A stretch of 64,000 nucleotides of DNA, from positions 141,094 through 205,093 of the forward strand of contig NZ_JAKKFD010000017.1 of NCBI RefSeq assembly GCF_022229005.1, given 5' to 3'. The notes below the pieces were generated by a model, which worked only from the letters and a program-made list of their open reading frames with translations, was not told the DNA's origin and did not search any database. The stretch comes from Micromonospora trifolii (GTDB lineage: Bacteria > Actinomycetota > Actinomycetes > Mycobacteriales > Micromonosporaceae). The position numbers and the translations under genes were made by a program. Shown here in pieces: positions 1 to 8,469 of this stretch. The number at the start of each line of letters is the position of its first letter. Position 1 is the first letter of the stretch.

Positions 1-60
1 ACGTCGGAAGCCGGTGCTGTTCCGGTGCGGGGCGAGCGGACGGGGCCCATCCACCCGGCC

Positions 61-120
61 CGAAACTTTCCGAAACCCGGCCGTATCTTTCCGAAACATA
101 TTCTGATATTCCTATATTTA
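61..120 (+). promoter_or_regulatory. Direct-repeat operator/promoter region of the Ebo operon
   Basis: The 11-mer CTTTCCGAAAC occurs at 66-76 and again at 87-97, exactly 21 bp (two helical turns) apart, and a third CGAAAC lies at 61-66, so 61-72 reads CGAAACTTTCCG. It sits in an AT-richer pocket just before the operon. The element resembles the CGAAACTTTCG boxes known upstream of Streptomyces xylanase genes, bound by LacI-type repressors; the link to such a repressor here is inference. An A/T-rich stretch at 98-120 may hold the -10 element. Confidence 0.45.
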
Positions 121-160
121 GCGGTACCGACGGTTCCTCGTGAAATGGGGAAGGAGCACC

Positions 161-1327
161 ATGCGAACAGGTGTCTGGCTGGTAGGAGCGCGCGGTTCCG
201 TCGCGACCACCAGCATCGTCGGGGGGCTCGCGCTTCGGGCCGGCCTGGCCGGGCCCACCGGCTGCGTCACCGAGCTTCCCGAGCTGCGCGGCCCGGCACT
301 TCCGGCCTTCGCCGATCTGGTCTTCGGCGGGCACGACCTGGCCACCACTCCGCTGTGCAAGCGCGCCGAGGCCCTCGCCGACGCCGGTGTCATCCCCTGG
401 CGGCTGGTCGCCGCGCTCCGCGACGAGCTGGGCGTTGTCGAGCAGGAGCTGCGCCCCGCACCGGTGGGCGACACCCAGGCCGACCGGGCCGAGTCGGTGG
501 TCCGCGACCTGACCAGCTTCCGCGAGCGGCACGAGCTGGACCGGGTGGTGGTGGTCAACGTCTCCGCCACCGAGCCGGCCCCTCGACCGCACCCCGGGCA
601 CGCCGACCCGGCCGCGCTGCGCGCCGCCCTCGACGGTCCGGACGAGGTGCTGCCGGTCAGCTCCCTCTACGCGTACGCCGCGGTGCTCGCCGGCTGCCCG
701 TACGTCGACTTCACCCCGTCCACCGGGCTGCGGCTGCCGGCGCTTGCCGCGCTCGCCGAGGAGGCCCGACTGCCGTACGCCGGGCACGACGGCAAGACCG
801 GGGAGACCCTGGTCAAGTCGGTGCTCGCGCCGATGTTCGCGATGCGCAACCTGGCAGTGGGCTCCTGGTCGGGGGTCAACCTGCTCGGCGGTGGCGACGG
901 CGCCACCCTCGCCGACCCGGCCGCGAACGCGGCGAAGGTGCAGAGCAAGCAGCGGGTGCTCGGCGAGACGCTGGGCTACGTTCCGCAGGGCGGCACCCGC
1001 ATCGAGTACGTCGAGGAGCTGGGCGACTTCAAGACTGCCTGGGATCTGATCACCTTCAGCGGTTTCCTCGGCACCGGCATGCGGATGGAGTTCACCTGGC
1101 ACGGCTGCGACTCCGCGCTCGCCGCGCCGCTGGTGCTCGACCTGGCCCGACTCACCGCCGCCGCGCACGCCGCCGGGCAGGTGGGGCCGCTGGCCGACCT
1201 GGGCTTCTTCTTCAAGGACCCGCTGGGCACGCCCACCCACTCGCTGGGTGAGCAGTGGGCCCGGCTGACCGCCTTCACCCGGCAACTGCACGACGGCGGG
1301 GACGGTGTCCATGACAACGTTGGCTGA
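161..1327 (+). CDS. Inositol-3-phosphate synthase-like protein of the Ebo operon
   Basis: The protein (388 aa) belongs to the myo-inositol-1-phosphate synthase family, NAD-dependent enzymes that cyclise glucose 6-phosphate. An N-terminal GARGSVATT nucleotide-binding loop lies at residues 9-17. The conserved GKTGETLVKSVLAP segment starts near residue 211, SWSGVNLLGGGDG near 235, and the family C-terminal core (FSGFLGTGMRMEF) follows. ATG at 161 is preferred over GTG at 140 because AAGGAG lies just before it. It is the first gene of the eight-gene operon and overlaps the UbiA gene by 17 bp. It stands where typical Ebo clusters carry EboD, a dehydroquinate-synthase-like sugar cyclase, so it may supply an equivalent cyclitol. 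The housekeeping MIPS is probably elsewhere, so the product may differ from plain inositol phosphate. Confidence 0.85.
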   Translation: MRTGVWLVGARGSVATTSIVGGLALRAGLAGPTGCVTELPELRGPALPAFADLVFGGHDLATTPLCKRAEALADAGVIPWRLVAALRDELGVVEQELRPAPVGDTQADRAESVVRDLTSFRERHELDRVVVVNVSATEPAPRPHPGHADPAALRAALDGPDEVLPVSSLYAYAAVLAGCPYVDFTPSTGLRLPALAALAEEARLPYAGHDGKTGETLVKSVLAPMFAMRNLAVGSWSGVNLLGGGDGATLADPAANAAKVQSKQRVLGETLGYVPQGGTRIEYVEELGDFKTAWDLITFSGFLGTGMRMEFTWHGCDSALAAPLVLDLARLTAAAHAAGQVGPLADLGFFFKDPLGTPTHSLGEQWARLTAFTRQLHDGGDGVHDNVG

Positions 1328-2165
1328 TCTCGCCGAGCTGGTCCGGGCGCCGGCGGCGCTCTCGGTGCCCGGTGACGTGATCGCCGGGGCCGCGGCGGCC
1401 GGCGCGTTGAGCCCGCGTACCCCTGCCCTGGCCGGCGCATCGGTGCTGCTCTACTGGGCCGGCATGGCCGCCAACGACTGGGCCGACCGGCGCCTCGACG
1501 CCGAGGAACGGCCCGAGCGCCCGATCCCGAGCGGTCGGGTCACCCCGGCCGCCGCTGTCGGTCTCGCGGCGGGCCTCACGGCCGCCGGCGTGGGCCTGGC
1601 CGCCGCAGTGGGCGGTCGCCGTGCCGCCGCGCTCGCCGTGCCGCTGGCCGCCACCATCTGGGGATACGACCTGCTGGCCAAGAACACCGCAGCCGGCCCG
1701 GCCGTGATGGCCGCCTGCCGAGGGCTGGACGTGCTGCTCGGCGCGTCCGGCGGCCGGATGACCCGGGCGCTGCCGGCGGCGGCCACCATCGCCGCGCACA
1801 CCTGGACGGTCACCGCGCTGTCCCGCCGGGAGGTCACCGGCGCCGACGCCACCCTGCCGATGCGCACCCTCGCCGGCACCGCTGTGGTCGCCGCCAGCGC
1901 CGCCGTCGCCGCCCCTCGGCGGGTCGCGGTGCTGCCCGCGGTGCTGGCCGGCTGGTACGCCGCCCGCTACGGCGCGGCCCAGGCCGAGGTTGTCCGGGAT
2001 CCGTCGGCCGGGCGGGTCCGCGCGGCCGTCGGCGCCGGGATCACCGGGTTGCCGGCCCTCCAGGGAGCCCTCACCGCACGGGGCGGAGCAGGTCTGCTCG
2101 GGGTGGCCGTCGCGGCGGCCGCGCCGCTGGGTCGACGGCTGGCCCGGAAGGTCTCCCCGACATGA
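1311..2165 (+). CDS. eboC: UbiA-family prenyltransferase, EboC / SCO3242 type
   Basis: This 284-aa integral membrane protein has about eight hydrophobic segments. The first Asp-rich motif of UbiA enzymes is present as NDWADRRLDAE near residues 57-67, followed by RPIPSGR, a common UbiA sequence; YDLLAKNT near residue 121 corresponds to the later conserved region. Members transfer a polyprenyl chain from its diphosphate to a polar acceptor inside the membrane. A polyprenyl diphosphate synthase at the end of the same operon would supply the donor. ATG at 1311 follows GGGGACGG; GTG at 1305 is the alternative. The stop overlaps the next start (ATGA). The acceptor is unknown. Confidence 0.85.
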   Translation: MTTLADLAELVRAPAALSVPGDVIAGAAAAGALSPRTPALAGASVLLYWAGMAANDWADRRLDAEERPERPIPSGRVTPAAAVGLAAGLTAAGVGLAAAVGGRRAAALAVPLAATIWGYDLLAKNTAAGPAVMAACRGLDVLLGASGGRMTRALPAAATIAAHTWTVTALSRREVTGADATLPMRTLAGTAVVAASAAVAAPRRVAVLPAVLAGWYAARYGAAQAEVVRDPSAGRVRAAVGAGITGLPALQGALTARGGAGLLGVAVAAAAPLGRRLARKVSPT

Positions 2166-3088
2166 GCGTTCCCGAGCCCCGGCCCGGTGCGCCGGCGGCC
2201 GACGCCACCACGCTGCGCCTCGGGTACGGCACCAACGGCTTCGCCAACCACCGCCTCGACGACGCGCTCGCCGTCATCGCCGACCTCGGCTACGACGGGG
2301 TGGCCCTCACCCTGGACCACGACCACCTGGACCCGTTCGCGCCCGGGCTCACCCGCCGGGTCGCCGCTGTCGGTCGACGGTTGGAGTCACTGGGCCTGGC
2401 GGTGGTCATCGAGACCGGCGCCCGCTACCTGCTCGACCCGTGGCAGAAGCACGCCCCGACGTTGCTGCACGACGACCCGACCCGGCGGATCGAGTTCCTG
2501 CGCCGGGCCGTGCGGATCGGCGCCGATCTGGGCGCGGAGGCGGTCTCGTTCTGGGCCGGTGTCCGACCCGAGGCGGTGTCACAGCAGTGCGCCTGGGACC
2601 GGCTGGTGGCCGGTTGCGCCACAGTGGTCGACGCGGCGGACACCGCCGGCGTGACAGTCGGCTTCGAGCCGGAGCCGGGCATGCTGGTGCAGGACATCGC
2701 GGACTGGCGTCGGCTGCACGCCGCCCTCGACAACCCGGCCGGCTTCGGCATCACCCTCGACATCGGCCACTGCCGGTGCCTGGAGCCCTGGCCGGTGCCG
2801 CAGTGCGTGGCCGAGGTGGCCGACCACCTGGTCAACGTGCAGATCGACGACATGCGCCGAGGCGTGCACGAGCACCTGGAGTTCGGCGTCGGCGAGATCG
2901 ACTTCCCGCCGGTGCTGGCTGCGCTGCGCGACGCCGGCTACCGCGGCCTGGTCGCCGTCGAGCTGCCCCGCGACTCGCACGCCGCACCCGCCGTGGCCGC
3001 CCGGTCGATCGAGTTCCTGCGTGCCGCCGCACTGGCCGGCCGCACGAAGGACGAACTGCCCGCAGACATTCCTGGGGTGCCTGCGTAG
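2162..3088 (+). CDS. Sugar phosphate isomerase/epimerase-like TIM barrel
   Basis: The 308-aa protein has the xylose-isomerase-like (AP endonuclease 2) TIM-barrel pattern: an N-terminal LGYGTNGF strand, FEPEPG near residue 167 with a likely metal-binding Glu, LDIGHC, VNVQIDDM, and a C-terminal VAVELPRDSH strand. The FEPEPG motif and the LD(I/L)xH motif recur in EboE three genes downstream, so the operon holds two diverged barrels of one superfamily. It is translationally coupled to the UbiA gene by a 4-bp overlap. It probably acts on a sugar or cyclitol intermediate in the cytoplasm; the substrate cannot be read from the sequence. Confidence 0.8.
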   Translation: MSVPEPRPGAPAADATTLRLGYGTNGFANHRLDDALAVIADLGYDGVALTLDHDHLDPFAPGLTRRVAAVGRRLESLGLAVVIETGARYLLDPWQKHAPTLLHDDPTRRIEFLRRAVRIGADLGAEAVSFWAGVRPEAVSQQCAWDRLVAGCATVVDAADTAGVTVGFEPEPGMLVQDIADWRRLHAALDNPAGFGITLDIGHCRCLEPWPVPQCVAEVADHLVNVQIDDMRRGVHEHLEFGVGEIDFPPVLAALRDAGYRGLVAVELPRDSHAAPAVAARSIEFLRAAALAGRTKDELPADIPGVPA

Positions 3089-3108
3089 CAACAAGGGGAG
3101 GAGACGGG

Positions 3109-3717
3109 ATGACACCGGATTCACTACGGGCCGCGCTGGGAGGCGTACCCGATCCCGATTGGCTGGACACGGCGCTGCGCCGGGTCACCACCGAGCCCAC
3201 CGCGATCACCCGGCTCTTTCCCGCCGTCGGCCGACGCTGCGGTCGGGCCGCGCTGCCCGACGCCCCCGGCTGGACCGTCGACGACGCGGCCCGGGTGCTG
3301 CTGCTCACCAGCCTGCCCGGCGAGCACGCGGCGTACGCCGAGCGCCTCTACCAGCACGGCGACGCGGCCGAACGACGAGCCGTGCTGCGCGCCCTGCCGC
3401 TGCTGCCGATCGGCGCCGACGGGGTTGCGTTGCTGCACGACGCGATCCGGACCAACGACACGCGGCTGGTCGCCGCCGCGCTCGGCCCGTACGCACGGCA
3501 CCTCGACCAGGCCGCCTGGCGACAGGCGGTGCTCAAGTGCGTGTTCAGCGGCGTCCCCCTGGCCAACGTGGCCGACCTGGACACCCGGGCCGACAGCGAG
3601 CTGACCGCGATGCTGGCCGCGCTGGCCGCCGAACGGCACGCCGCCGGCCGGGAGTTGCCCGCCGACGCCACCGACCTGCTCCACCGGCTCACCGCCGCAC
3701 TGCCCCGGGAGGCGTGA
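3109..3717 (+). CDS. eboA: EboA domain protein
   Basis: This alpha-helical protein (202 aa) has no signal peptide and no membrane segment. It is identified as EboA by helical repeat-like segments (LPLLPIGADGVALLHDAIRTN, and the cysteine-containing LKCVFSGVPLANV) together with its position immediately before EboB. EboA has no known biochemical activity; in other bacteria the Ebo cluster is needed for moving or maturing a membrane-associated metabolite. AAGGGGAGGAG ends 5 bases before the ATG. The 20-bp gap to the preceding stop is the only real gap in the operon. It ends immediately before the EboB start codon. Confidence 0.8.
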   Translation: MTPDSLRAALGGVPDPDWLDTALRRVTTEPTAITRLFPAVGRRCGRAALPDAPGWTVDDAARVLLLTSLPGEHAAYAERLYQHGDAAERRAVLRALPLLPIGADGVALLHDAIRTNDTRLVAAALGPYARHLDQAAWRQAVLKCVFSGVPLANVADLDTRADSELTAMLAALAAERHAAGRELPADATDLLHRLTAALPREA

Positions 3718-4575
3718 ATGCGCATCTTCGACCCCCACATCCACATGACCTCACGCACCACCGACGACTACGAACGAATGGCCGCCGCCGGAGTGCGCGC
3801 GGTGGTCGAGCCCGCGTTCTGGTTGGGTCAGCCGCGCACCAGCGCCGCGTCGTTCACCGACTACTTCGACTCCCTGATCGGCTGGGAGCCGTTCCGGGCC
3901 GGGCAGTTCGGGGTGCGGCACTTCGCCACCATCGCGTTGAACCCGAAGGAGGCCAACGACCCGCGCTGCCGGCCGGTGCTCGACCTGCTGCCCCGCTACC
4001 TGGACAAGGACGCGGTGGTGGCGGTCGGCGAGATCGGGTACGACTCGATGACGCCCGAGGAGGACGAGGCGTTCGCGGCACAGCTCGCCCTCGCTGTGGC
4101 GTACGACCTGCCGGCGCTGGTGCACACCCCGCACCGGGACAAGGCGCGCGGCTGCGAGCGGACCCTCGCCGTGGTCGCCGAGTCCGGCATCGACGCGGGT
4201 CGGGTGGTCGTTGACCACCTCAACGAGGTGACAGTGAAGCTGGTCCGCGACAGCGGCTGCTGGCTGGGTTTCTCCATCTACCCGGACACCAAGATGACGC
4301 CGCAGCGGATGGTGGAGTTGCTGCGGGAGTACGGCACGGAACGGATGCTGGTCAACTCGGCAGCCGACTGGGGGCGCTCCGACCCGCTGCTGACCCGGGC
4401 CACCGGCGAGGCGATGCTCGCGGCCGGCTTCAGCGACGACGACGTCGACAAGGTGCTGTGGCGAAACCCGGTCGAGTTCTACGGCCAGTCGGGGCGCCTC
4501 GACCTCAGCGACCTGGACACCGCCGCCGCAGTGGACCCGCAGACCGGCAACTCGATCCTGCGCGGCGGCAGCTGA
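3718..4575 (+). CDS. eboB: TatD-family metal-dependent hydrolase, EboB
   Basis: This 285-aa amidohydrolase-fold barrel opens with FDPHIHM, the HxH metal site of TatD-like enzymes. VGEIGYDS near residue 103 gives the conserved metal-bridging Glu, PALVHTPHRDKA near 132 a further His, and VDHLNE near 163 another ligand; NSAADWGRSD near 218 supplies the catalytic Asp. The core metal ligands therefore appear intact. The start directly abuts the EboA stop and the stop overlaps the EboE start by one base, consistent with a single transcript. The substrate in Ebo systems is not known; a phosphorylated or glycosylated lipid intermediate is possible by context. Confidence 0.85.
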   Translation: MRIFDPHIHMTSRTTDDYERMAAAGVRAVVEPAFWLGQPRTSAASFTDYFDSLIGWEPFRAGQFGVRHFATIALNPKEANDPRCRPVLDLLPRYLDKDAVVAVGEIGYDSMTPEEDEAFAAQLALAVAYDLPALVHTPHRDKARGCERTLAVVAESGIDAGRVVVDHLNEVTVKLVRDSGCWLGFSIYPDTKMTPQRMVELLREYGTERMLVNSAADWGRSDPLLTRATGEAMLAAGFSDDDVDKVLWRNPVEFYGQSGRLDLSDLDTAAAVDPQTGNSILRGGS

Positions 4576-5774
4576 TGCGGCTGCGACATGCCGGCGGTGA
4601 GACCGTCCACCTGGGCTACTGCACGAACGTGCACCCGGCCGAGGACCTCGCCGGCATCCTCGGCCAACTGGACACCTACGCGGTGCCGGTCCGCGAGGCG
4701 CTCGGCAGCGACCTGCTCGGGCTCGGCCTGTGGCTGGCCGCCCCGGTCGCCGCCGAGCTGGCCGCCGACCCGACGCTGCGCCGCCGGTTGCGCACCGAGC
4801 TGGACGCGCGGGGCCTGGAGGTGGTCACCCTCAACGGCTTCCCGTACGCGGCCTTCCAGGCCCCGGTGGTCAAGCAGGACGTGTACCACCCGGACTGGAC
4901 CACCGAGCAGCGCCTGACGTACACACTGAACCTGGCCCGGGTGCTCGCCGACCTGCTGCCCGACGACGCCGCCCGAGGTTCGATCTCCACGCTGCCGCTG
5001 GCCTGGCGTCAACCGTGGGACACCGGCCGGGCCGACGCGGCCCGGCGCCGGTTGGACGAGCTGGCCGCCGGCCTGGCCGACGTGCAGCGGGACACCGGCC
5101 GTGAGGTGCGTGTCGCCTTCGAGCCGGAGCCCGGCTGCGTGGTGGAGAGCACCGGTCAGGCGGCCGCGCTGCTGTCCGGAATGGACACCGACCGGCTGGG
5201 TGTCTGCCTCGACCTGGCTCACCTGGCCTGCGCCTGGGAGGAGCCGGCCGAGGCGCTGGACCGACTACGGGCGGCCGGACTGCCGGTGGTGAAGGTGCAG
5301 GTCTCCGCCGCCGTCGAGGCCGCCGACCCGGAGGGCGGGGCCGAGGCGTTGCGCCGCTGGGTGGAGCCGCGCTTCCTGCACCAGACGAGGGGCGCCGGTT
5401 GCGCCGGTCTGGCCGACCCGGCCGACCCGGCGTACGCGGCCGACGACCTGGACGAGGCGCTGGACCGGGAGCTGCCCGGCCCGTGGCGGGTGCACTACCA
5501 CGTGCCGCTGCACGCCCCACCCGAGGAGCCGCTCGGCTCGACCCTGCCGGTGCTCCGCGCGGCCCTGAGAGCGCTCTTCGACGGCCCGACCGCCGGCTGC
5601 GACCACCTTGACGTCGAGACGTACACCTGGGGGGTGCTGCCGGCCGCACGGCGGCCCGGCACCGACGCGGAGCTGGCCGCCGGCATCGCCGCGGAGCTGG
5701 CCTTCGCCCGGGACGAACTGGTCGGCCTCGGCCTGACCGCAGAGCGATCCGTGAGCATGGGGGTGACGCGATGA
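4575..5774 (+). CDS. eboE: Metabolite traffic protein EboE (TIM barrel)
   Basis: The 399-aa protein starts HLGYCTNVHPAEDL, a typical EboE opening, and keeps NGFPY near residue 93, FEPEPG near 180 and LDLAHLAC near 211. It is longer than the other TIM barrel in the operon because of an extended C-terminal half containing VHYHVPLH and LDVETYTW. EboE proteins are associated with trafficking or final processing of a metabolite in cyanobacterial and proteobacterial Ebo loci. The start is fixed by overlap with the EboB stop (TGATG), and its stop overlaps EboF (ATGA). Confidence 0.85.
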   Translation: MRLRHAGGETVHLGYCTNVHPAEDLAGILGQLDTYAVPVREALGSDLLGLGLWLAAPVAAELAADPTLRRRLRTELDARGLEVVTLNGFPYAAFQAPVVKQDVYHPDWTTEQRLTYTLNLARVLADLLPDDAARGSISTLPLAWRQPWDTGRADAARRRLDELAAGLADVQRDTGREVRVAFEPEPGCVVESTGQAAALLSGMDTDRLGVCLDLAHLACAWEEPAEALDRLRAAGLPVVKVQVSAAVEAADPEGGAEALRRWVEPRFLHQTRGAGCAGLADPADPAYAADDLDEALDRELPGPWRVHYHVPLHAPPEEPLGSTLPVLRAALRALFDGPTAGCDHLDVETYTWGVLPAARRPGTDAELAAGIAAELAFARDELVGLGLTAERSVSMGVTR

Positions 5775-7186
5775 GCCGACGACTGGTGGTCCTCGACGTG
5801 GTGGGGTTGACGCCCCGACTACTGGCGCACATGCCTCGGCTGCGGGGTGTCGCCGACGGCGGCTTCCGGGCCGAGTTGGGCACAGTGCTGCCCGCCGTGA
5901 CCTGTTCGGTGCAGTCCACCTTCCTCACCGGCGAGCCGCCCAGCGGGCACGGGATCGTCGGCAACGGGTGGTATTTCCGGGAGCTGGGCGAGGTGCTGCT
6001 GTGGCGGCAGCACAACGCGCTGGTCGGCGGGGACAAGCTCTGGCAGGCCGCCCGTCGGGCCGAACCCGGCTACACAGTGGCCAACGTCTGCTGGTGGTAC
6101 GCCATGGGCGCGGACGTCAACTGGACTGTGACGCCCCGCCCGGTCTACTACGCCGACGGACGCAAGGAACCGGACTGCTACACCGACCCGCCGGAACTGC
6201 ACGACGCGCTCACCGGGAGGCTGGGCACCTTCCCGCTCTTCACCTACTGGGGGCCGACCGCCGCGTTGCCGTCGTCGCGGTGGATCTGTCAGGCGGCCGA
6301 GCAGATCCTCGCCGACGTGTCACCCGACCTGACGCTGGTCTACGTCCCGCACCTGGACTACGACCTGCAACGCTTCGGTCCCTCGTCGGCCCAGGCCGCC
6401 GCGGCGGCAGCGGAGCTGGACGCGGTCCTCGGCCCACTCCTGGACGCCGCCAAAGCGCGGGATGCCACTGTGGTGGTGCTGTCGGAGTACGGCATCACCG
6501 ACGTGTCCCGGCCGGTGGACGTCAACCGGTTGCTGCGCGCCGAAGGGCTGTTGCACGTGCACACCCAGGCCGGCATGGAGTACCTCGACCCGTGGACGTC
6601 GAAGGCGTTCGCGGTCGCCGACCACCAGATCGCGCACGTCTACGTCAAGGACCCGGCCGACGTGCCGGCGGTGGCGAAGCTCTGCGCCGGGCTGCCCGGG
6701 GTGGCCGAGGTGCTCGACGCCGAGGGCAAGGCGGCACACGGCCTGGACCATCCGCGCGCCGGCGAGCTGGTGCTGGTTGCCGAGCCGGACGCCTGGTTCA
6801 CCTACTACTACTGGCTGGACGACGCCCAGGCACCGGACTTCGCCCGGCTCGTGGAGATTCACCGAAAGCCGGGTTACGACCCGGCGGAGCTGTTCTTCGA
6901 CCCGGCCAACCCCGGAGCCGCGAAGGCCCGCGCCGGGGTGGCGCTGGCCCGCAAGAAGCTCGGCATGCGGTACATGATGAGCGCTGTCGGCCTGGACGCT
7001 GGCGCGCGGGCGGTGCGCGGCTCGCACGGGCGGCTGCCGGACGACCCGGCGGACGGCCCGGTGCTGCTCTGCTCCGACCCGACCGCGGCCCGGGACAAGA
7101 TCGCGGCGACCGAGGTCAAGGCGCTGCTGCTGGAGCTGGCCGGGCTGAGCCCCGGCGGTGCGGGCGGGTCGGGGGAGGGTTCATGA
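5771..7186 (+). CDS. eboF: Alkaline phosphatase / nucleotide pyrophosphatase-fold protein, EboF
   Basis: This 471-aa protein has the alkaline phosphatase superfamily layout: VVLDVVGLTP at the N-terminus, PAVTCSVQSTFLTGEPPSGHGIVGNG near residues 39-64 with the nucleophile Thr, VYVPHLDYDLQRFGP near 192, a metal-binding ...SEYGITDV near 237, and DHPRAGELVLVAEPDAWF further on. No signal peptide is seen, so it is probably cytoplasmic or at the inner membrane face. It may remove a phosphate or diphosphate from the prenylated product, but this is an inference from fold and context. It overlaps both neighbours by four bases. Confidence 0.85.
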   Translation: MSRRLVVLDVVGLTPRLLAHMPRLRGVADGGFRAELGTVLPAVTCSVQSTFLTGEPPSGHGIVGNGWYFRELGEVLLWRQHNALVGGDKLWQAARRAEPGYTVANVCWWYAMGADVNWTVTPRPVYYADGRKEPDCYTDPPELHDALTGRLGTFPLFTYWGPTAALPSSRWICQAAEQILADVSPDLTLVYVPHLDYDLQRFGPSSAQAAAAAAELDAVLGPLLDAAKARDATVVVLSEYGITDVSRPVDVNRLLRAEGLLHVHTQAGMEYLDPWTSKAFAVADHQIAHVYVKDPADVPAVAKLCAGLPGVAEVLDAEGKAAHGLDHPRAGELVLVAEPDAWFTYYYWLDDAQAPDFARLVEIHRKPGYDPAELFFDPANPGAAKARAGVALARKKLGMRYMMSAVGLDAGARAVRGSHGRLPDDPADGPVLLCSDPTAARDKIAATEVKALLLELAGLSPGGAGGSGEGS

Positions 7187-8250
7187 CGGTCACCGTCGCG
7201 CCCACCGACGCCAGCGAGCTGCGGGCGCGCTTCGACGCGGAGCTGGCCGGGTTTCTCAGCCGGCAGGGCCCGGACTGGCCGGACGGGGCGCCGCGGGGCG
7301 TGTTCACCGCGCTGCAACGGTTCGTGCTGGCCGGTGGCAAGCGGTTACGACCGCTCTTCTGCTACTGGGGCTGGCGCGGCGCGGGGGCGGCCGACGGCAC
7401 CCCGATCGTGGTGGCCGCGGCGGCCCTGGAGCTGTTCCACGCGTTCGCGCTGATCCACGACGACATCCTGGACGGCAGCGACCGCCGCCGGGGTGAGCCG
7501 TCGGTGCACCGGCTCTTCGCCGACCTGCACGCCCGCTCGTCGTGGCGCGGTGACCCCGAGGCGTACGGCCGCAACACCGCGCTGCTCTGCGGGGACCTCT
7601 GCGCGGCCTGGTCCGACCAGATGTTCCACGAGTGCGGGCTGAGCACCGAGCAGGTGCACCGGGGGTACGGCGTGTTCGCGCTGATGCGTACCGAGGTGAT
7701 CGCGGGGGAGTACCTGGACCTGGTCTCGGGTGTGGGTGACGGCTCGGTGGCCAGCGCGCTCACCGTGATCCGGATGAAGGCTGCCCGGTACACGGTCACC
7801 CGGCCGTTGCAGATCGGTGCGGCCCTGGCCGGCGCGGGGCCGGAGCTGATCGCCGCGCTTGGCGAGTTCGGTGACCCGCTGGGTGACGCGTTCCAGCTCC
7901 GCGACGACGTGCTGGGCGTCTTCGGTGATCCGGCGATCACCGGCAAGTCGGTCCTGGACGACCTGCGTGAGGGCAAGGCCACTGTCATGATGGCGCTGGC
8001 CCGCAGCGCCGCCGACCGGCCGCAGACCATCCGGCTGCGGGAGTTGTTCGGCAACCCGGCGTTGGACGCCGAGGGCGCGGCGGAGCTGCGCGACATCATC
8101 GAGGCGACCGGCGCGCGGGAGCGGATCGAGCAGATGATCCGGGTCCGGACCGAGGCCGCGCTGTCCGCCCTGCAGAGCGCAGTGGTGGCCGATGAGGCCC
8201 GCGCGGCACTGGTTGCGCTGGCCGGACAGGCGATCGACCGACGCGCCTGA
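7183..8250 (+). CDS. Polyprenyl diphosphate synthase
   Basis: This 355-aa trans-isoprenyl diphosphate synthase has GGKRLRP near residue 52, the first aspartate-rich motif IHDDILD near 93 and the second as QLRDDVLGVFGD near 240, where the DDxxD is DDVLG, as in many bacterial homologues. It condenses isopentenyl diphosphate with an allylic diphosphate to give an all-trans chain. As last gene of the operon it likely makes the donor for the UbiA protein. Codon 55 (7345-7347), inside GGKRLRP, is TTA, rare in such genomes and a target of bldA-type control in Streptomyces. No clear terminator was found immediately downstream. Confidence 0.9.
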   Translation: MTVTVAPTDASELRARFDAELAGFLSRQGPDWPDGAPRGVFTALQRFVLAGGKRLRPLFCYWGWRGAGAADGTPIVVAAAALELFHAFALIHDDILDGSDRRRGEPSVHRLFADLHARSSWRGDPEAYGRNTALLCGDLCAAWSDQMFHECGLSTEQVHRGYGVFALMRTEVIAGEYLDLVSGVGDGSVASALTVIRMKAARYTVTRPLQIGAALAGAGPELIAALGEFGDPLGDAFQLRDDVLGVFGDPAITGKSVLDDLREGKATVMMALARSAADRPQTIRLRELFGNPALDAEGAAELRDIIEATGARERIEQMIRVRTEAALSALQSAVVADEARAALVALAGQAIDRRA

Positions 8251-8469
8251 CCGGCGACTTTCGATCAAATCGACAAAAGTTGATGCTGAATCGCCGGAAG
8301 GTATGGACACATCGACACGTGCGACTTAGTGTCGTGACCAACACGAAGATGTTTCGTCGAGGTGAACCGGCGGCGCGGTAACCCATCGACCCCCCCACCA
8401 CCGCTACGGCATCCGGCGCGACGGCGCGCGCCCGGCCTGGCAGTCACACGTCAGGAAGGGACAGCACAG

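Noticed and set aside
25..1251. A 408-codon plus-strand frame overlapping the inositol-phosphate synthase-like gene
   Set aside because: It is the +1 shadow of the real gene, rich in Arg and Ala, with no ribosome-binding site and no domain.
2579..3124. Minus-strand frame opposite the TIM-barrel gene
   Set aside because: Antisense shadow; the sense frame has complete isomerase motifs and operon coupling.
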